This document shows positions 60,485-64,000 of a stretch of DNA of 64,000 nt, piece after piece; within the stretch, counting starts at the first letter, position 1, and each line of letters begins with the position of its first letter. Source of the DNA: Caballeronia grimmiae. Its GTDB lineage: Bacteria > Pseudomonadota > Gammaproteobacteria > Burkholderiales > Burkholderiaceae. Location: NCBI RefSeq assembly GCF_000698555.1, contig NZ_JFHE01000012.1, positions 1 to 64,000 of the forward strand, written 5' to 3'. The notes beneath the pieces are model-generated. The model was not told the origin of the DNA and did not search any database. It saw nothing but the letters and a program-made list of their open reading frames with translations. Made by a program: the position numbers and the translations under genes.

Positions 60485-62281
60485 ATGTCAACCACCGTCG
60501 GCGATTTTCTGGTCGACCGCCTGTACGCCTGGGGCGTGCGCCGCATCTTCGGCTATCCCGGCGATGGCATCAACGGCGTGTTCGGCGCGCTCAATCGCGC
60601 GAACGGCAAGATCGAATTCATTCAGGCGCGGCATGAGGAGATGGCCGCATTCATGGCGTCCGCCCATGCGAAGTTCACGGGCGAACTCGGCGTGTGCATT
60701 GCCACTTCGGGACCGGGCGCTTCGCATCTGCTGACCGGTCTTTACGACGCCAGGCTCGATCACGTCCCGGTGCTCGCCATCGCGGGCCAGCAGGCGCGCG
60801 CCGCGCTCGGCGGACACTATCAGCAGGAACTCGATCTGTCGGCCATGTTCAAGGACGTCGCCGGCGCCTTCGTGCAGCAGGCGAGCGTGCCGTCGCAGAT
60901 TCGGCATCTCGTCGATCGCGCGGTCCGCACGGCGCTCGGCGAACGCAGGGTCACGGCGCTGATCCTGCCGAACGATCTTCAGGATATGGACTACGAGCCG
61001 CCCGGCCGCAAGCATGGGACGGTGCATTCGGGCGTCGGTTATAACGCGCCGAAAATCGTCCCTTATGCCGACGATCTGCAACGCGCCGCCGATGTGCTCA
61101 ACGCGGGCAAGAAGGTCGCGATCCTCGTCGGCGCGGGCGCGCTTCAGGCCACCGACGAAGTGATCGCCGTCGCCGAGAAGCTGGGCGCGGGCGTCGCGAA
61201 GGCGCTGCTCGGCAAGGCCGCGTTGCCCGACGATCTGCCTTTCGTCACCGGCTCAATCGGCCTGCTCGGCACCGAGCCCAGCTACAAGCTGATGACCGGC
61301 TGCGACACGCTGCTGATGATCGGCTCGGGCTTTCCGTATTCCGAGTTTCTGCCGAAGGAAGGCGCGGCGCGCGGCGTGCAGATCGACATCAAGGCGGACA
61401 TGCTGTCGATCCGCTATCCGATGGAAGTCAACCTCGTCGGCGATAGCGCCGAAACCTTGCGCGCGCTGCTGCCGCTGCTCGAAGAGAAGACGGGCCGTGG
61501 GTGGCGCAAGGACATCGAAGGCTGGATGGAAGACTGGTGGAAAAAGCTCGAAAAGCGCGCGCTCGAACCGGCGCAAAGCGGCGTAAATCCGCAACGCACG
61601 GTATGGGAACTGTCGCCGCGTGTGCCGTCGAATGCGATCGTCACCAGCGATTCCGGTTCGTGCGCGAACTGGTATGCACGCGATCTCAAAGTGAAGCGCG
61701 GCATGATGTGCTCGCTGTCCGGCGGCCTGGCATCGATGGGCGCAGCGGTCCCTTATGCGATCGCCGCGAAGTTCGCGCATCCCGGGCGCCCGGTGATCGC
61801 GCTCGTCGGCGATGGCGCCATGCAGATGAGCAACATGGCCGAGCTCATCACGGTGTCGAAATACTGGAAGCAGTGGTCCGATCCGCGCTGGATCTGCATG
61901 GTGCTCAATAACGAAGACCTGAATCAGGTCACGTGGGAGCAGCGCGTGATGAACGGCGATCCGAAGTTCGAAGCGTCGCAGCAGATTCCGTCGGTGCCGT
62001 ATCACCGTTTCGCGGAACTGATCGGCTTGCGCGGCTTCTATGTCGACGATGCCGAGCGCATGGCCGCGGTATGGGATGAAGCGCTCGCGTCGGATCGTCC
62101 TGTCGTGATCGAAGTGAAGACCGATCCGAACGTGCCGCCGCTGCCGCCGCACTTTACGCTGCAACAGGCGAGGGCGTTCGCGACGACGCTATTCGAAGGC
62201 GATCCCGATCAAGGCAACGTAATCGTCGATACCGCAAAGCAGGTGCTCGGCGCAGTGCTGCCGGGGCACAAGGACAAGTAA
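60485..62281 (+). CDS. TPP-dependent enzyme, pyruvate oxidase/acetolactate-synthase family
   Basis: 598-residue thiamine-diphosphate enzyme of the PoxB/IlvB-like superfamily. N-terminal catalytic Glu in QARHEEMAAFMASAHAKFTG; IATSGPGASHLLTGLYDARL; central FAD/ADP-like domain; TPP motif VGDGAMQMSN ending with NNEDLNQ. ATG 60485 follows ACGGAGG; the frame is open from 60428. It lies 92 bp after the sugar transporter operon and may be separate from it. The reaction (decarboxylation or oxidation of a 2-oxo acid) is not fixed by sequence; pyruvate oxidase is one option. Confidence 0.88.
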   Translation: MSTTVGDFLVDRLYAWGVRRIFGYPGDGINGVFGALNRANGKIEFIQARHEEMAAFMASAHAKFTGELGVCIATSGPGASHLLTGLYDARLDHVPVLAIAGQQARAALGGHYQQELDLSAMFKDVAGAFVQQASVPSQIRHLVDRAVRTALGERRVTALILPNDLQDMDYEPPGRKHGTVHSGVGYNAPKIVPYADDLQRAADVLNAGKKVAILVGAGALQATDEVIAVAEKLGAGVAKALLGKAALPDDLPFVTGSIGLLGTEPSYKLMTGCDTLLMIGSGFPYSEFLPKEGAARGVQIDIKADMLSIRYPMEVNLVGDSAETLRALLPLLEEKTGRGWRKDIEGWMEDWWKKLEKRALEPAQSGVNPQRTVWELSPRVPSNAIVTSDSGSCANWYARDLKVKRGMMCSLSGGLASMGAAVPYAIAAKFAHPGRPVIALVGDGAMQMSNMAELITVSKYWKQWSDPRWICMVLNNEDLNQVTWEQRVMNGDPKFEASQQIPSVPYHRFAELIGLRGFYVDDAERMAAVWDEALASDRPVVIEVKTDPNVPPLPPHFTLQQARAFATTLFEGDPDQGNVIVDTAKQVLGAVLPGHKDK

Positions 62282-62297
62282 CGCGACGGCGCGGCCT

Positions 62298-62858
62298 TCA
62301 GCGCGCGCCGTTGCCTCGCGACCGCCCGCCTGTGCCTTCCGCTTCGGTTTCGGTTTCGGCATCGGCATCGGCGGCAGCGACGTCACACGCCGGCGACGGT
62401 CCTTTTCCCGCGTTTGCACCGCCCTCGGCGGCCAGACGCAGATAAGCGGCGGCGAGCCTGCGCAGTTCTTCCTCGCTTGCATCCTCGATGCCGATCAGCT
62501 GATTGCTCGCCCTTCGGTGCGACGCGAGCAGTTCGTTCAGTTTCAGATGCAGCGCGACGCTGTCCTTGTTCTGGCTCTGCTGGATCAGGAACACCATCAG
62601 GAACGTGACGATCGTCGTGCCGGTATTGATGACGAGCTGCCAGCCGTCCGAGTAGTGAAAGATCGGCCCGGTGACGACCCATACGACGATGCTCGTCACC
62701 GCGAAGCCGAACGCATAAGGCGACCCGGCCCAGCGCGTGACGAGACTCGCGAAGCTGTCGAATGCCCGCATCACCGGGTTGGCCTTCGCATAGGCGGGGC
62801 TGGTGGTGTCGGGGATGGTGTCGAGTTGGTCGGTCGATGCCTGCTGTCTGGTTTGCAT
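62298..62858 (-). CDS. Low-affinity iron permease family membrane protein
   Basis: 186-residue protein with two hydrophobic segments: AFGFAVTSIVVWVVTGPIFH, then HYSDGWQLVINTGTTIVTFL and MVFLIQQSQNKDSVALHLKL. This matches the bacterial 'low affinity iron permease' family, whose role in iron transport is mostly presumed. The C-terminal tail is acidic and repetitive (ADADAETETEAEG). CGGAGAACTTT precedes ATG 62858. Convergent with the TPP enzyme gene. Confidence 0.88.
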   Translation of the reverse strand: MQTRQQASTDQLDTIPDTTSPAYAKANPVMRAFDSFASLVTRWAGSPYAFGFAVTSIVVWVVTGPIFHYSDGWQLVINTGTTIVTFLMVFLIQQSQNKDSVALHLKLNELLASHRRASNQLIGIEDASEEELRRLAAAYLRLAAEGGANAGKGPSPACDVAAADADAETETEAEGTGGRSRGNGAR

Positions 62859-63145
62859 AAAGTTCTCCGTGCTCATAACTTTTGTCCAAGCAAGAAGCAA
62901 TCCTTACACGTAACTTCCAGCAAGATTTCCCGCTTTTCGGAAAGAGTTGAGGTGCGCGGGTCACGATACTTGCTGTTGGCCGGAGTCCACCCGGATTCGC
63001 CGTGGCTGCCCCGCTTGCCGATGTCGGGAAACCGCGTGTTCCATGCGAAAATCGCGTGGCTCATTCACCTAGCCACATCCCCAGAACGTCGCTTTTGCGA
63101 GCCGTGCCGCCGCATCGACAAGACCAGCGAGGAGATTCAGCGTCG

Positions 63146-64000
63146 ATGAAGTCCAATAACCTGATCCCGGATACGACAGCAGACGGCGTCGAACCGAGCT
63201 TCCTGCTCGGCGGCGGCGAGATGGGCGTGCTCATCCGTGGCTTCGATTGGACCCAGACCTCGCTCGGCGAACCGGCGCACTGGCCGCAAAGCCTCAAGAC
63301 GGCCATCCGCATCATGCTGACCTCGCGCCAGCCCATCTGGATCGGCTGGGGCCGCGAGCTTCTGTTCTTTTATAACGACGCCTACAAGCCGATCATCGGC
63401 GGCAAGCATCCGCAGGCGCTCGGCCAGCCAACCTCCGTCGTGTGGCGCGAGATCTGGAACGACATCGGACCGCTGCTGGACACCGCGCTCGCGGGCGTCG
63501 AAGGCACGTTCGTCGAACAGAAACTGCTCATCATGGAGCGCAACGGCTTCCCGGAGGAAACGTACTACACGTTCTCCTACAGCCCGATTCCCGACGATCG
63601 CGGCGGCGCCGGCGGCATCATCTGCGCGAACAGCGACGATACGCAGCGCGTGCTCGGCGAACGCCAACTCCTCGTGCTGCGCGAACTCGCGACGTCCGCC
63701 GCCGATGCGCGCACCTGGCGCGAGGCCTGCGAACGTTCGATGAAGGCGCTCCGTGACGCCCCGCGCGACATGCCCTTCGCGCTGCTCTACGCAGCCGAGC
63801 CCGCGAACCAGACGGCGACGCTGGTCGGCGCGTGCGGCATCGCGCCGGGGCATCCCGCCGCGCCCGAAACGCTGCACGCGGGGCAGCCCGGCGCATGGCC
63901 CGTTCACGATGTCCTGCGCGACAACGAGGCGCGGCTCGTGACGAACCTGCAGGAGCACTTCGACGTTGCGTTGCCGAGCGGCGCATGGAACGCGGCGCCC
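63146..64000 (+). CDS. PAS-domain sensor kinase, N-terminal part (continues beyond window)
   Basis: 285 codons visible, then the window ends. The PAS-like domain is recognisable by FDWTQTSLGEPAHWPQSLKT, IWIGWGRELLFFYNDAYKPI, VVWREIWNDIGPLLDTALAG and TYYTFSYSPIPDDRGGAGGI, followed by the start of a GAF-like domain (ARTWREACERSMKALRDAPR). In Burkholderia such proteins are hybrid histidine kinases with PAS, GAF, kinase and receiver domains; the kinase part is not in this window. CGAGGAG precedes ATG 63146. Confidence 0.85.
   Translation, partial: MKSNNLIPDTTADGVEPSFLLGGGEMGVLIRGFDWTQTSLGEPAHWPQSLKTAIRIMLTSRQPIWIGWGRELLFFYNDAYKPIIGGKHPQALGQPTSVVWREIWNDIGPLLDTALAGVEGTFVEQKLLIMERNGFPEETYYTFSYSPIPDDRGGAGGIICANSDDTQRVLGERQLLVLRELATSAADARTWREACERSMKALRDAPRDMPFALLYAAEPANQTATLVGACGIAPGHPAAPETLHAGQPGAWPVHDVLRDNEARLVTNLQEHFDVALPSGAWNAAP

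Noticed and set aside
1..64000. tRNA, rRNA, CRISPR arrays, IS elements, phage integrase or attachment sites
   Set aside because: None was recognised on reading the window. No transposase, integrase or spaced direct-repeat array is visible.

Overview
The window looks like a chromosome or chromid segment of a Burkholderiaceae bacterium, most likely Paraburkholderia or Caballeronia. The evidence is very high coding GC, dense long reading frames, and a typical accessory gene mix: many MFS and ABC transporters with LysR, LacI and SorC regulators, small DUF4148-type secreted proteins, a persulfide dioxygenase-rhodanese fusion, and MHYT-GGDEF-EAL proteins. No rRNA, tRNA, IS element, prophage or CRISPR array was seen. 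All assignments come from reading motifs and translated sequence; no database search was run.

Layout. 1-1793 (-): MHYT-GGDEF-EAL protein cut by the window edge. 2104-3174 (+): sulfide/persulfide oxidation enzyme. 3202-6422 (-): organosulfur-type oxygenase pair (LLM flavin monooxygenase and acyl-CoA dehydrogenase-like protein) behind a collapsed peptide-type ABC transporter operon (pseudogene). 6586-8327 (-): YbdK-type ligase and an exported intradiol dioxygenase, next to a LysR gene and an MFS gene (+). 10794-13145 (-): first filamentous-hemagglutinin/GLUG exoprotein, divergent from a three-gene tripartite efflux operon (13397-17547) with an excellent sigma70 promoter and two palindromic operators. 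17695-19453 (-): PQQ-type sugar dehydrogenase lipoprotein with a DUF2231 membrane protein. 19691-21849 (-): uronate dehydrogenase and hexuronate MFS transporter. 22195-26892 (+): LysR, MFS, CoA-transferase and HMG-CoA-lyase-like genes, a small acid catabolic module. 26904-33970: a surface/secreted block with a methyltransferase-fold lipoprotein, two clan GH-A glycosidase-like lipoproteins and a second FHA/GLUG exoprotein between them.

34023-42563: a polyol cluster. One minus-strand operon encodes binding protein, two permeases, a SorC regulator, an SDR and two zinc alcohol dehydrogenases; the UgpC-type ATPase is divergent. The promoter between them has a consensus -35 and an inverted-repeat operator. 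42856-46269: an EAL protein, a small secreted protein and a second MHYT-GGDEF-EAL protein. 46342-48116: DUF4410 lipoprotein and an SDR. 48113-50783 (-): UdgX uracil-DNA glycosylase fused to a DUF4130 region, plus its radical-SAM partner, with a textbook LexA box 13 bp before the radical-SAM start codon. 50848-52607: small conserved proteins. 52631-60392: a sugar cluster of aldose 1-epimerase, Fe/2-oxoglutarate oxygenase, LacI regulator and a YtfQRT-YjfF-like galactofuranose-type ABC transporter. 60485-64000: TPP-dependent enzyme, low-affinity iron permease family protein and the start of a PAS sensor kinase.

The most interesting parts are the SOS-boxed UdgX/radical-SAM pair, the two orphan FHA/GLUG exoproteins with the glycosidase pair, the efflux operon operators with no local regulator, and the Fe/2OG oxygenase coupled to an aldose epimerase.
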